Source: Verrucomicrobium sp. BvORR106 (GTDB lineage Bacteria > Verrucomicrobiota > Verrucomicrobiia > Verrucomicrobiales > Verrucomicrobiaceae). Taken from it: a stretch of DNA of 64,000 bases. Where the stretch lies: assembly GCF_000739655.1 (NCBI RefSeq), contig NZ_BATR01000069.1, forward strand, positions 49,116-113,115, written 5' to 3'. Both the position numbers and the translations under genes were made by a program. Of this stretch, positions 7,628 through 15,291 are shown piece by piece (position 1 is the stretch's first letter; each line of letters opens with the position of its first letter). The notes beneath the pieces are model-generated. The model was not told the DNA's origin and did not search any database. It saw only the letters and a program-made list of their open reading frames with translations.

Positions 7628-8272
7628 ATGCACCTCCTCTTCGATCTCGACGGAACCCTCACGGATCCCTTTCCGGGGATCACCCGGAGTATTCAGCATG
7701 CGCTGGCTAGTCTGGAGGTGGTGCCACCTCCTGCCGAGAACCTGGGATGGTGCATCGGGCCGCCGCTGAAGAAGAGCTTCGCCACGCTGCTGGGCCCGGA
7801 GAAGGAGCATCTGGCGGAGGAGGCACTGGGGAAGTACCGCGAGCGGTTCGGGACGATCGGGCTGTTTGAAAACGCGGTGTATGCCGGCATTGTGGAGACG
7901 CTTGAGGCGTTGCAGCAGAGGGGGCACGTCATCCGGGTGGCCACTTCCAAGCCGACGGTCTTTGCCCGGCGGATCGTGGATCACTTTGGGTTAAACAAGT
8001 ATTTCCACACGGTGGATGGCAGCGAGCTGGATGGCACACGGACGGAGAAGATCGAGCTGATTGCGTACATCCTGGAGCGGGAGGCCATCCGCCCTGAGGA
8101 GGCGGTGATGATTGGGGATCGCGAGTACGACATGAGGGGCGCGAGCCACAATGGGGTGAGGGGGTTGGGTGTGTTGTGGGGCTATGGGACGCGGGAGGAG
8201 CTGCAGGCGGCGGGTGCCGCGGCGTGCGTGGCGGAGCCAGCGGAGCTTCTGGGGCTGGTGGAGAGGCGTTGA
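7628..8272 (+). CDS. HAD-family phosphatase (phosphoglycolate phosphatase-like)
   Basis: The 214-residue protein carries all four HAD motifs: DLDGTLTD (Asp6 nucleophile, Asp8 acid/base), TSKP (motif II), the Lys of TRTEKIELI (motif III) and GDREYDMRGA (motif IV). The helical cap after motif I is of the C1 type seen in Gph and PpaX. It should dephosphorylate a small phosphorylated metabolite in the cytoplasm; 2-phosphoglycolate is the usual substrate of the nearest families but is not proven here. A start at 7598 would add ten atypical residues, so 7628 (MHLLFDLDG) is preferred. Confidence 0.88.
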   Translation: MHLLFDLDGTLTDPFPGITRSIQHALASLEVVPPPAENLGWCIGPPLKKSFATLLGPEKEHLAEEALGKYRERFGTIGLFENAVYAGIVETLEALQQRGHVIRVATSKPTVFARRIVDHFGLNKYFHTVDGSELDGTRTEKIELIAYILEREAIRPEEAVMIGDREYDMRGASHNGVRGLGVLWGYGTREELQAAGAAACVAEPAELLGLVERR

Positions 8273-8329
8273 GCGGGAGGAGGGGACGGAGTGATGGAGA
8301 AGTGGAGTGGTGGAGTGGTGGAGTGGTGC

Positions 8330-8421
8330 CGATCCGGCGTCCCTCCGGGACGCGAGGGCGGTGGGATGGTGTGATCCGGTGGTTGTCACCACCGGCTACA
8401 GTCCAGCGTCCCTCCGGGACG
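8330..8421 (+). repeat. family A two-hairpin repeat, copy 6
   Basis: GCGTCCCTCCGGGACGC, CCGGTGGTTGTCACCACCGG, CTACAGTCCAGC and a last GTCCC-TCC-GGGAC hairpin. It runs straight into the broken immunity-like gene. Confidence 0.9.
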
Positions 8422-9018
8422 GGGAGGGGCTCGCTTATTGCGCTGCCAGATGGAGCGTCTGACATCCTCTTTGCATTGGACAATGGTGACCTGCCCCTGT
8501 TCCAGGATGATAGTGGGTTGAAAGTGAGACGCGGTAAGGTATGGGGAGAACATCGCATCCAAAAAGATATGCAGTTCGACGCACCCAAAGTTCTTGAAGC
8601 GCTGGATGCGGAATGGCGATGGGTGTTGCTGAAGATGGATGCGGTCCTGGCAGTGAGTTCCATGGGGAATGTCCTGCTGCGGAGCGTGAACAGATGCTAT
8701 TGGCGGGTATGTCCGGAAGAACTGTCGGCGGTGAGGTTTGCTGCCGATGACGACGAGCTTGAGGCCGCCTTTGCCGATCCTGAACAGAAGTCTGACTGGC
8801 AGATGGCGGCCCTGGTGGAGGAATTGGTGGGGGCTTAAGGCGAGCCGGCAGTTGGAGAGTGCTTTGGACTTGTTGTGCCAGCAGTGCTTGGTGGGAAGTA
8901 TTCTGTGAACAACATTCGCCGCCGCGGCCTGTATGAGTATTTGCGATTTACCGGTGACATCGGGAATCAAACCAAAGAGATGAAGGATGGAGAAAAGCTA
9001 GTGTTTAGGTTTGAGTGA
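8422..9018 (+). pseudogene. broken T6SS immunity-like gene (Tdi1 C-terminal / DUF1851 family)
   Basis: One frame reads as a single protein across a TAA at 8836. Before the stop: MGNVLLRSVNRCYWRV, then ELEAAFADPEQKSDWQMAAL. After it: GEPAVGECFGLVVPAVLGG, then LRFTGDIGNQTKEMKDGEK. Together this is the DUF1851 order, where a Gly-x-CysTyr/Phe-Gly-x-hydrophobic-Pro-x-x-LGG block follows a D-E-x-L helix. Known members neutralise type VI secreted DNase toxins in the cytoplasm. No ATG or GTG start exists: the frame runs back into family A copy 6, so the N-terminal part is missing too. A nonsense change plus loss of the 5' end makes this a pseudogene unless the stop is read through or is a sequencing error. 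Confidence 0.75.
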
Positions 9019-9049
9019 AGGCGGGGTGGAAGCTGGTGATGGCTTGAAG

Positions 9050-9143
9050 CCGATCCGGCGACCCTCCGGGACGCGAGGGCGGTGGAGGAGGATGATCCGG
9101 TGGTTGTCTCCACCGGCTACAGTCCAGGCGTCCCTCCGGGACG
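9050..9143 (+). repeat. family A two-hairpin repeat, copy 7
   Basis: Same layout as copy 6, and preceded like copy 8 by TGAAGCCGATCCGGCG. One arm base differs (TGTCTCCACCGG in place of TGTCACCACCGG). Confidence 0.9.
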
Positions 9144-9390
9144 GGGACTTCGAAGGCAATGGTAAGGAGGAGTGGCAGGTGGGGGAAAGTGCCTGTGCAT
9201 ATTTGTCTTCGCCCGATGTCTGTTTCAGTCTGTAGGGCATGCGCTCCACGTGTCTCGCATTGCTCCTAAAGGTGGTAATACCGCAAGTTCGGATGGCCCT
9301 ACGACCCAGGGTGGCTGGAAGTTTGATGCAGGTTAGAGTTGATCGAATTGTCAGGTGCATGACTCTTGCTGAAACACCGTGCGGGCCCTC
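9144..9390. other. gap before the secreted 9391-10077 protein
   Basis: The first 40 bases (GGCAATGGTAAGGAGGAGTG) recur in similar form behind family A copy 8, so that repeat unit is longer than its hairpins. The rest shows no gene. Confidence 0.5.
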
Positions 9391-10077
9391 ATGAGCAAAC
9401 AAGTCACTCAGATTACATGGCTTCTCGCATGCCTAGTGGCCGTCACCGCCTTTGCGACGGAGCCGAAGTCCGATGACGTTCCGAAGACGATCGCATCCGT
9501 GATGGATGGCACCCCTAGGGTGACGTTCTCCCCGTGCCCGGATGAACCGCAGATTGTGGCGGCTTACAGTGAGAGGGAGCCTCAGTGGTGGGGACGGTTG
9601 CAAGTGTTTCACCGCAAAGGAGACGCCATTCCCTGGGAGTACGTCTTTCCGGAGGACTACGAAGAGTATCGCGGGCACTATGTGGTGCGATTCCGCTGGG
9701 TTCGGCTGGAGCGGATCGCAAAGCCCGTATTGGAGGTGATCGAGAGCACCCATATGGGCAACGGCTCATTGCGAATCTGGGAGGTGGAGGGGCGAAAGTT
9801 GCGACTGATGCTGGATACGACGGTGCGGGGGCGCTTCTGGTCGGTGCCGGAGGCGTTTGGCGTGCCAGAGAATGGAGAGGCCCGCTTCGAGGGCGACCAC
9901 TTGCAGGTGGAGTACCGTCGTGCGGCGGATAAGTCGTCGGATGTTGTCTCTTTGACGGGTACAGTGGCGATTCAGGATCTTGAGGGGAGAGCGTTGCCTT
10001 CGCGGAGGTTTGAGCAGATCTGTGTGTGGGATGCGGAGAAGCGAATCTTTGTGGCGCAGAGTCCGACGACGCCGTGA
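9391..10077 (+). CDS. secreted hypothetical protein
   Basis: 228 residues with a Sec signal peptide (ITWLLACLVAVTAFATEP, cleavage expected after AFA). The mature protein is beta-rich with many Glu, Arg and aromatic residues: EREPQWWGRLQVFHRKGD, RFRWVRLERIAKPVLEVIE and VRGRFWSVPEAFGVPENGEA. That suggests a single beta-sandwich domain. An in-frame GTG at 9379 is possible but ATG at 9391 fits the signal better. No family is recognised. Confidence 0.65.
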   Translation: MSKQVTQITWLLACLVAVTAFATEPKSDDVPKTIASVMDGTPRVTFSPCPDEPQIVAAYSEREPQWWGRLQVFHRKGDAIPWEYVFPEDYEEYRGHYVVRFRWVRLERIAKPVLEVIESTHMGNGSLRIWEVEGRKLRLMLDTTVRGRFWSVPEAFGVPENGEARFEGDHLQVEYRRAADKSSDVVSLTGTVAIQDLEGRALPSRRFEQICVWDAEKRIFVAQSPTTP

Positions 10078-10185
10078 GCAACGTGACCGGGGAATTTGGA
10101 GGACTTGGTGACCAGGTAGCGTTCGGCACGTGCAACCACTGAATCCAAAGCTTGCGCCGGTTTGAACCGTCAGGCAGTTTGGCAT

Positions 10186-10815
10186 ATGAAGCAACCCGAG
10201 ATCAAAGCTGCGTTGATTCGTGCATTGGAGGACGAAATGGATTCCCCCCTTACGGCACTCGGTTATCACCGACCACCCAAAGGACTGGTCTATTCGCGGC
10301 AAGAGGGCGGAATGAAATGTCAGTTTGCCTTCGAGTTCGCAAGTAATCCAAGTTACGCGGTTGGGGCTATAGCGCATCTGACTCCTGCCCTCCGAACGGC
10401 CAATGCTCGAATCTCGGAACTCGCCCTTCAATTGACGGAAGATCCTTGGCTTCTCGCGAATGCCCCAGACGTGATCCAAAACCAGCGCCTTACGTTGGTG
10501 ACGAAGCCGCACATGCCGGAATGCTATCTCGCTAATTTTTCCCAAGTGAGAGACGCTACAAAAGGAATCCTTAGCAAATTCATCGAGCACGGTCTGACAT
10601 TTCTCGAGGATTACTCGACACCGAGAGGCATTGTGAGCCAATATGAGGCCGGAGATTCGCGGGGGTTGCTTCAACAGCACTATTATGTCTATGTCGTAGC
10701 TGCGTCGCTGCTGGAGGGCAGGACGGAGGTCGCGAAGACGATTGTGGAGGACAAATTTTCGAAACCCGGAGTCAAGAAGCGATTCGAAGCCCTCTGGAGG
10801 AACGTGAATGCCTGA
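10186..10815 (+). CDS. hypothetical protein, weak DUF4304-like pattern
   Basis: 209 residues, soluble. The opening IKAALIRALEDEMDSPLTAL, then GYHRPPKGLVYSRQEGG and KCQFAFEFASN, follow the order of DUF4304-like proteins (helix, GF-x-K, strand that recognises a Gln/Arg-containing core). The second half is helical (LLQQHYYVYVVAASLLEG; TIVEDKFSKPGVKKRFEAL). The family call is tentative. A TTG at 10162 could be used; the ATG is preferred. G+C is lower than in neighbouring genes, which fits recent acquisition. Confidence 0.55.
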   Translation: MKQPEIKAALIRALEDEMDSPLTALGYHRPPKGLVYSRQEGGMKCQFAFEFASNPSYAVGAIAHLTPALRTANARISELALQLTEDPWLLANAPDVIQNQRLTLVTKPHMPECYLANFSQVRDATKGILSKFIEHGLTFLEDYSTPRGIVSQYEAGDSRGLLQQHYYVYVVAASLLEGRTEVAKTIVEDKFSKPGVKKRFEALWRNVNA

Positions 10816-10860
10816 GGGCGTGTCGCGGATAGTGAATGCTCTCAAGTTAGTTTCGTTCCA

Positions 10861-11091
10861 ATGATTCAAGCAGGCAACAGAGTCAGGTTTGTGAAGATGC
10901 CGGATTGGGTGGCTGAGCTTCCTGAGGAAAGCCGCCGCATCTTCGAATTCTGCTTGGGGAGAATCTACTTGGTTAAAGAGGTCGAAGAACGAGGGCTGTG
11001 CGTTGTTGACGTGAGCCCGGAGGTTGATGAACGGTTTGGTGGTTTCATGAATGACCTTCGGCTTGAAGAGGATTGTTTGGAGCAGTTGTGA
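10861..11091 (+). CDS. small hypothetical protein
   Basis: 76 residues: MIQAGNRVRFVKMPDWVAEL, a helix PEESRRIFEFCLGRIYLVKE, then GLCVVDVSPEVDERFGG and an acidic end. The opening G-x-R-V-R-F strand and the later V-K-E-V turn suggest a small SH3-like barrel. It begins 45 bases behind the preceding gene and may be its partner. No family is recognised. Confidence 0.55.
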   Translation: MIQAGNRVRFVKMPDWVAELPEESRRIFEFCLGRIYLVKEVEERGLCVVDVSPEVDERFGGFMNDLRLEEDCLEQL

Positions 11092-11180
11092 TTCTGGGTA
11101 TTGGTGGCACTGCTGTGAATGAGCGGAGCTGGGAGATGATGGGTTCCGGTGAGTGTCTTAAGGTGGAGAGGGAGCGTGGT

Positions 11181-11276
11181 CGGCTTCCACACCTGATGGA
11201 TCGTGTGGCGATGCACCCAGGGTTGACTCGCTTAGGCTCGTCCAACCACTGGGCTGTGGTAGATATCCCTTTCAGC
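11181..11276 (+). repeat. family G repeat, copy 1
   Basis: Contains CAGGGTTGACTCGCTTAGG, TCCAACCACTGGGCTGTGG and TAGATATCCCTTTCAG. The second copy lies 1.8 kb downstream. CCCAG ... CTGGG forms an outer stem that ends in GGGCTGTGG, close to the grammar of families A and B. Confidence 0.8.
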
Positions 11277-11324
11277 GTCAATAACCGATTAAAATCGGAA
11301 CAGTGTTCCAGGGAAGTTGGATGC

Positions 11325-11442
11325 CGGAGGCGACGTCGCTGGCATCCGCTCCGGGATGCAATACTGAATCTGAACTTCCGGAGGTATCAGTCGCTACGCT
11401 CCTTCAACCGTCCGGCTAATGGCTTTGATGCCTCCGGCATCG
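11325..11442 (+). repeat. family B two-hairpin repeat, copy 1 (diverged)
   Basis: GGATGCCGGAG and GGCATCCGCTCCGGGATGC precede the core: CCGGAGGTATCAGTCGCTAC, then CTTCAACCGTCCGGCTAATG, then TTTGATGCCTCCGGCATCGG. The terminal hairpin is GATGCC-TCC-GGCATC. Confidence 0.75.
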
Positions 11443-11572
11443 GGCAATCCGGGCGGGGCCACCATCAGATCGTCAAAGTCGACAAGCCAACTTCCCGATG
11501 AGGGATGAGCTTCGAGCGGTGCCAGGTGTTTTTAGCGAGGATCGGGCGAAGGCTTGGAGAGCGTGGAGTGAA

Positions 11573-11667
11573 GCCGATCCGGCGTCCCTCCGGGACGCGT
11601 GGGAGGGGGGGCGGTGTGGTCCGGTGGTTGTCACCACCGGCTATAGTCCAGCGTCCCTCCGGGACGG
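11573..11667 (+). repeat. family A two-hairpin repeat, copy 8
   Basis: GAAGCCGATCCGGCGTCCC lead-in, CCGGTGGTTGTCACCACCGG, CTATAGTCCAGC, terminal GTCCC-TCC-GGGAC. A GGCAATTGTAAGGGGGAGTG tail matches the tail of copy 7. Confidence 0.9.
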
Positions 11668-11948
11668 GGGCTTTGAAGGCAATTGTAAGGGGGAGTGGGA
11701 GATGTCCGTGACTGGGTGCGCTCGTGAGTTTGGAGCTGGGTTGCGGAGTTCTGGGAACTGGCACTGAGGAGGCCTCCATACACGGAGGAAGATGACAGGG
11801 GAGCGGCGAATTGGAGTGGACGGCATGATCAGATCGCGATTTTTTCGATCTGTAGGCCGCCATAGATCTGGTGGTGGGTCAGAAGCTGGGCTAGTTTGCT
11901 GTGGAATTTTATCCTTCCTTCATTCCAACCACCTCTCTGAACCTCACT

Positions 11949-12326
11949 ATGGACGGCAAAACTCTCGTCACCCGCATCGCCCTGTTGATCATCGGCTTCT
12001 CACTGCTCAATGCTGTCTTGTGGGGCGTCTTGGTCGGCACCCGTGGCCTTGCTGGAAATGTGGCGGGTCTGGTGGTCAACGTGGTGCTGGCCGTGTTTCT
12101 CATCTCTGGCCAGGGGTGGGCGCGGTGGATCACGGCTGCTCGTTGTGGGGTGGGGGCCATCATCACGTTTGCCTCATGGACTCAGCTGGGGAATCTGAAC
12201 GTGAGCTTTTTCTCCATCATCCGTTTGTGGCTGCTTTTCTCTGTCCTGTTCTCGGCCGCGATCGGGGTTTATCTTGTGCTCTCAAAGCGGGTGAATGATC
12301 ACTTCAATCCGGGGTCGGGCTTTTGA
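11949..12326 (+). CDS. small membrane protein, four TM segments
   Basis: 125 residues, four hydrophobic helices (from ALLIIGFSLLNAVLWGVLV, VAGLVVNVVLAVFLISG, WITAARCGVGAIITFASW and IIRLWLLFSVLFSAAIGVYL) and a short basic-polar C-terminus. The ATG at 11949 (MDGKTLVTRIALL) was chosen because the upstream in-frame ATG at 11901 adds an unlikely leader. No transport or enzymatic motif is visible, and the function is unknown. Confidence 0.65.
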   Translation: MDGKTLVTRIALLIIGFSLLNAVLWGVLVGTRGLAGNVAGLVVNVVLAVFLISGQGWARWITAARCGVGAIITFASWTQLGNLNVSFFSIIRLWLLFSVLFSAAIGVYLVLSKRVNDHFNPGSGF

Positions 12327-12370
12327 TCGACGGAGCGGAAATGACATCGGGAGATCAAAGAGACTGCGGC

Positions 12371-12520
12371 ATGACCCAGCTTCTGCGATTTCGTGGCTCG
12401 GTTAACCGAGATCCGGGCATTGAGGTCTGGATGGATGGGCATGCTGGTGAGTTATGCGGGATGGCGCGTCGATGGTTTGAGGTGATGCGCCAGTGTGGCG
12501 ATGACGTGCGGGAGGTGGGC
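12371..12520 (+). pseudogene. stump of a DUF1801-like protein
   Basis: About 50 codons (VNRDPGIEVWMDGHAGEL, then MARRWFEVMRQCGDDVREV) match the first part of a DUF1801-type protein, in which D-P-x-V-E-x-W, A-R-x-W-F and M-R-x-C-G-x-D-V-R-E-L are followed by H-D-G-C-P. Here the reading diverges exactly after DDVREV: the H-D-G-C-P core and the rest of the domain are absent. It therefore looks like a truncated copy. The next intact gene starts 47 bases on. The assignment is from memory of the family pattern. Confidence 0.45.
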
Positions 12521-12567
12521 CGGGGCAAGGTGATGGGGAGGCGTGAAAGTGGCGTATCGCATCTGTT

Positions 12568-12939
12568 ATGGAGGATTTTGTTCCCAGTTATGAGGTCGTT
12601 GATGCGGTGGAGCATCAGAAGCTACACGCGGCGACCTTCGAGTTGCCCGATGAATGGAATCGTCAGCGCCTGGAGGTGGGAGAATGGGGCAAGGTGATGT
12701 TTCGCTTTCCCGTTAATCGTGATCCTGAGGTGGAGCGTCTGTGGGTGCGCGTCACCGGGTACACGTCGTTGGGTTACAAGGGGGTGCTCGACAACGATGC
12801 GTCAAACACTGAGCTTATCAGGACTGGTGAGGTGATCGAGTTTGAGCCGAGACATGTGATCAGCATCTGGCCGCCGAGGTTCTATTTTGATTCGCTGACG
12901 TTGGAGGAAGACGAGGGGAATGAGGGAGAGGCGAAGTGA
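12568..12939 (+). CDS. DUF2314-like protein
   Basis: 123 residues. The core reads VGEWGKVMFRFP, then ERLWVRVTGYTSLGYKGVLD, NDASNTELIRTGEVIEFEP and HVISIWPP. This follows the DUF2314 order: E-x-x-K-V-x-F, E-x-x-W-V-x-V, G-x-L-x-N-D-P, G-x-x-V-x-F, H-I-x-D-W. The domain is widespread in bacterial proteins of unknown role and often seen beside immunity genes of polymorphic toxins. The C-terminus is acidic (LEEDEGNEGEAK). The gene stands behind a DUF1801-like stump and before repeats, as others in this region do. Confidence 0.65.
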   Translation: MEDFVPSYEVVDAVEHQKLHAATFELPDEWNRQRLEVGEWGKVMFRFPVNRDPEVERLWVRVTGYTSLGYKGVLDNDASNTELIRTGEVIEFEPRHVISIWPPRFYFDSLTLEEDEGNEGEAK

Positions 12940-13008
12940 GGGGGTGCGAGGCCGCGTGATGTGAGAGATGGGTCTCCGTGTGAGTCGGGGGTGGCAGTTC
13001 GTTTTTGC

Positions 13009-13105
13009 CGGCTTCCCCACCTGATCTTGATGGGGTGCGGGTACCCAGGGTTGACTCGCTTAGGGCTCGTCCAACCGCTGGGCTGTGGTAGATATCCCTT
13101 TCAGG
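13009..13105 (+). repeat. family G repeat, copy 2
   Basis: Shares CGGCTTCC, ACCTGAT, CCCAGGGTTGACTCGCTTAG, CTCGTCCAACC and GGGCTGTGGTAGATATCCCT with copy 1. Confidence 0.8.
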
Positions 13106-13153
13106 GATGAGCTTCGGAGGGGGGCGAGGAGACGTCGTGGGCGGCTTGTAGAG

Positions 13154-13196
13154 TGAGCCGCGTAAACGCGGTACTCCAACCCTGTTTGCGGATCTT
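13154..13196 (+). repeat. family F repeat, copy 1
   Basis: TGAGCCGCGTAAACGCGGTA followed by CTCCAACCCTGTTTGCGGAT. The hairpin is CCGCG-TAAA-CGCGG. Confidence 0.75.
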
Positions 13197-13294
13197 GTAG
13201 GGATGCCAGGGGGTGTTTTGGTTTGGCGGGACTCGTCTGCCGGGAGTCGGAGAACGGAAGCCACGGCGCGTTTGCCTCGAATCAATTCTTTCCT

Positions 13295-13330
13295 AAAACC
13301 TCTGTGCCCTCTGCGTCTCTGTGGTTAAAC
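13295..13330 (-). repeat. family H repeat, partial copy
   Basis: AAACCTCTGTGCCCTCTGCG then TCTCTGTGGTTAAACC, the reverse complement of the CCACAGAGGCACAGAG element seen at 34.6, 35.5 and 53.6 kb. Confidence 0.7.
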
Positions 13331-13340
13331 CTGAACCCGC

Positions 13341-13378
13341 AAAACAAAAAAGCATGCCCTCTTGCGAAGGCATGCTTT
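13341..13378 (-). terminator. intrinsic terminator of the sulfurtransferase transcript
   Basis: A 10 bp stem AAAGCATGCC/GGCATGCTTT with a 10-base loop, followed on the - strand by TTTTTGTTTT. It lies 50 bases after the stop of the rhodanese gene. Confidence 0.85.
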
Positions 13379-13430
13379 GGGGTGTGATTCCTGAGCTGAA
13401 CCAAACCGGAGGCAGACGCTGGTCTGCGCC

Positions 13431-14369
13431 TTATTTGCCGGCGGTTTTTGGGGCGTCGGTTTCGGCGGGGAGGGACTTGTCCTTGAGCCAGACGTATTCC
13501 TTCCAGGCGCCTTCATAGAGGCGGACGTTGGGGTAGCCGGCCACGTGCTTGAGGTAGAAGCGCAGGAGGCTGCCTTCGCGGGAGGTGCCGCAGTAGCACA
13601 TGATCTCCTTGTCCTTGGTGATGCCGGCGGCTTCGAGGTCGGCCTTCACTTCGGAGAAGGGTTTGAACTTGTGGGTGTTGTCCTTCTCGGTGAGGCGGGC
13701 CCAGTGGAAGCTCACCGCGCCGGGGATGTGGCCTTTGCGCAGCCAGACTTCGTCCTGGCCGAGGTATTCGTTGATGGGACGGGCATCCACGAGGATGACG
13801 CCTTTTTTGTCCTTTTTGGCGATCACTTCATCTGCGGTGAGGGCGACTTCGGGGTTGCCTTTCTCCGGGAGTTTCCCGGCGGGGTTGCCGAAGTATTCCT
13901 GGGTGGGCTTGAACCCGGCTGCCTTCCAGGCGGGGAGGCCGCCGTCGAGGATGCGGATGTTCTGGATGCCTTCCTTCTCGAGCACGTGCACCACCATGGT
14001 GGCGCTGAGGATTTCGTCGTTGGGGAGGGCCTCACCGGTGGCGTACACGATGTGGAGGCGGTCCTTGTCGGCACCAGCGCGCACGAGGAGGGCCTTGGTC
14101 AGGTCCTCGGGCAGGTACTGCACGGGCACGGCATGGTCGGTGCCGCGCAGGGTGTCGAAGTTGATGTGGTGGGCGGTGGGCAGGTGGCCGCGGAAGTAGT
14201 CCTTGTAGCCGCCGCGGGTGTCGAGCACGATCGGGCGCTTGGCGGGATCCGGATTCTCGATGAGGGCCTTGGCGTCGGCGGGGCTGATGAGGCCGATCTC
14301 GGCCTGGGCCATGCCGGCGAGGAGGGTGGTGACGCCGAGCACGGCGGCAGCGAACAGAGTGGGTTTCAT
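13431..14369 (-). CDS. exported sulfurtransferase, tandem rhodanese domains
   Basis: 312 residues with a Sec signal peptide (LLAGMAQAEIG, cleavage expected near residue 23). There are two rhodanese domains: an inactive N-terminal one (residues about 30-155, IVLDTRGGYKDYFRGHLPTA) and a catalytic one (about 175-300, ILVDARPINEYLG) whose active-site loop is CYCGTSREGS with Cys260 in the nucleophile position. Such thiosulfate or mercaptopyruvate sulfurtransferases move sulfane sulfur to a thiophile; the signal puts this one in the periplasm. It lies 65 bases downstream of an outer-membrane-type protein on the same strand and is probably its operon partner. An intrinsic terminator follows. Confidence 0.9.
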   Translation of the reverse strand: MKPTLFAAAVLGVTTLLAGMAQAEIGLISPADAKALIENPDPAKRPIVLDTRGGYKDYFRGHLPTAHHINFDTLRGTDHAVPVQYLPEDLTKALLVRAGADKDRLHIVYATGEALPNDEILSATMVVHVLEKEGIQNIRILDGGLPAWKAAGFKPTQEYFGNPAGKLPEKGNPEVALTADEVIAKKDKKGVILVDARPINEYLGQDEVWLRKGHIPGAVSFHWARLTEKDNTHKFKPFSEVKADLEAAGITKDKEIMCYCGTSREGSLLRFYLKHVAGYPNVRLYEGAWKEYVWLKDKSLPAETDAPKTAGK

Positions 14370-14434
14370 GGGTAGGTTACTTGTCGACTGAACAGGTTTG
14401 CGGATGAGGAAAGGGGAGGATCGCTCCGTGAGAT

Positions 14435-15109
14435 CTAGAACTTGAAGACGAAGTTCAGCTTCACGGTGTAGATGGTGTCGCCATCGTCGAAGGGCTGGCT
14501 GGCCCAGGACTCGAGCACGACGTTCTCATGCACGGCGTAGAGGAAGCCGAGACTGCCCATCCACTGGGACTCGTCCTGGACCTGGGTGAAGTCGCTGCGC
14601 AGGGTGAGGTCGCGCTCGAAGAGCTTCACGGTCTTGTCCACACCGAGCAGGACGCTGTTGTTGTCCGTCTGGAAGCCGTAGCCGGCGTGGGCGCGGAAGA
14701 GGCCGCCGAAGTCATGCGAGAGCACGAGGTAGCTGAAGGGATCGCCCGCGCGGTCGCGGTCGTCTTCCGTGATGGCGATGTTCGCCACGCCGATGCCGAG
14801 GGAGGGGAGGCCTTCACCGAAGGGGAGGCTGTACTTCGCCTGGAGCACCACGGGGCCGCCCTTGTCCGGGAGGATGTGGGAGTCCGCGCCGAACTCGAAC
14901 TTCTGGCCGAAGAGGTCCAGGCCGGTCTTGAAGCCGAGGGTGAGGTCGGCGTCCTTGTCGTTGCCGAAGTTCGTGAAGCTCTGGATGACGAGCACGCCGG
15001 GAGGGGTGACGTCGGCGGTGGGGATGTTGTTCAGGCCGCTGGGGGTGGCGAAGGCCATGGGAGAGGCGGCCAGGGCGGTGCAGAGGGCTGCCAGGAGGCG
15101 TGTTTTCAT
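14435..15109 (-). CDS. outer-membrane beta-barrel protein
   Basis: 224 residues. There is a signal peptide (MKTRLLAALCTALAASPMAF, then AT), an N-terminal NIPTADVTPPGVLVIQSFTN segment, alternating amphipathic strands (LTLGFKTGLDLFGQKFEFG; RAHAGYGFQTDNNSVLLGVD) and a final strand ending LNFVFKF, the C-terminal Phe signal read by the Bam machinery. The NIPTADV opening is common in small barrel proteins found near sulfur-related genes, though substrate and transport role are unknown. It probably heads an operon with the sulfurtransferase. An upstream in-frame start at 15181 would destroy the signal peptide. Confidence 0.8.
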   Translation of the reverse strand: MKTRLLAALCTALAASPMAFATPSGLNNIPTADVTPPGVLVIQSFTNFGNDKDADLTLGFKTGLDLFGQKFEFGADSHILPDKGGPVVLQAKYSLPFGEGLPSLGIGVANIAITEDDRDRAGDPFSYLVLSHDFGGLFRAHAGYGFQTDNNSVLLGVDKTVKLFERDLTLRSDFTQVQDESQWMGSLGFLYAVHENVVLESWASQPFDDGDTIYTVKLNFVFKF

Positions 15110-15291
15110 CAAGGAAGGGTTGAGGATGGCGTTGGAGTGAGGGTGTTGTCGGGCTATATGCGCATAAGCGCAGGCAGACAAACAAGCGAGTCACTGTGGA
15201 TCTTGCAATCCATTTGTGACAGTCGCGTTTGGTGGTGGGCACCCCACATTGGCAGTTGCACCCGCGCGACAGCCGCCTTTGTTTCACCCCA
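15110..15291. promoter_or_regulatory. divergent intergenic region
   Basis: This 182-base gap separates the barrel/sulfurtransferase operon (-) from the response-regulator fusion (+), so it must hold promoters for both. AT content is higher around 15170-15230 (TCTTGCAATCCATTTGTGAC). No clear -35/-10 pair or repeat was assigned. Confidence 0.4.

Noticed and set aside
178..11667. CRISPR array
   Set aside because: Repeats are palindromic, 50-105 bases long, irregularly spaced by hundreds to thousands of bases, in both orientations, and no cas gene is present.
11498..11767. Short + strand frames across family A copies, also at 8.2, 9.0 and 3.8 kb
   Set aside because: The peptides are just translations of the repeat (for example PSGTRG and LSPPATV recur). 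They would be false hypothetical proteins in automatic annotation.
1..12939. Integron cassette array
   Set aside because: The gene content fits, but I found no paired GTTRRRY/RYYYAAC core sites at the gene borders and no integrase in the window. The repeats there have a different architecture.
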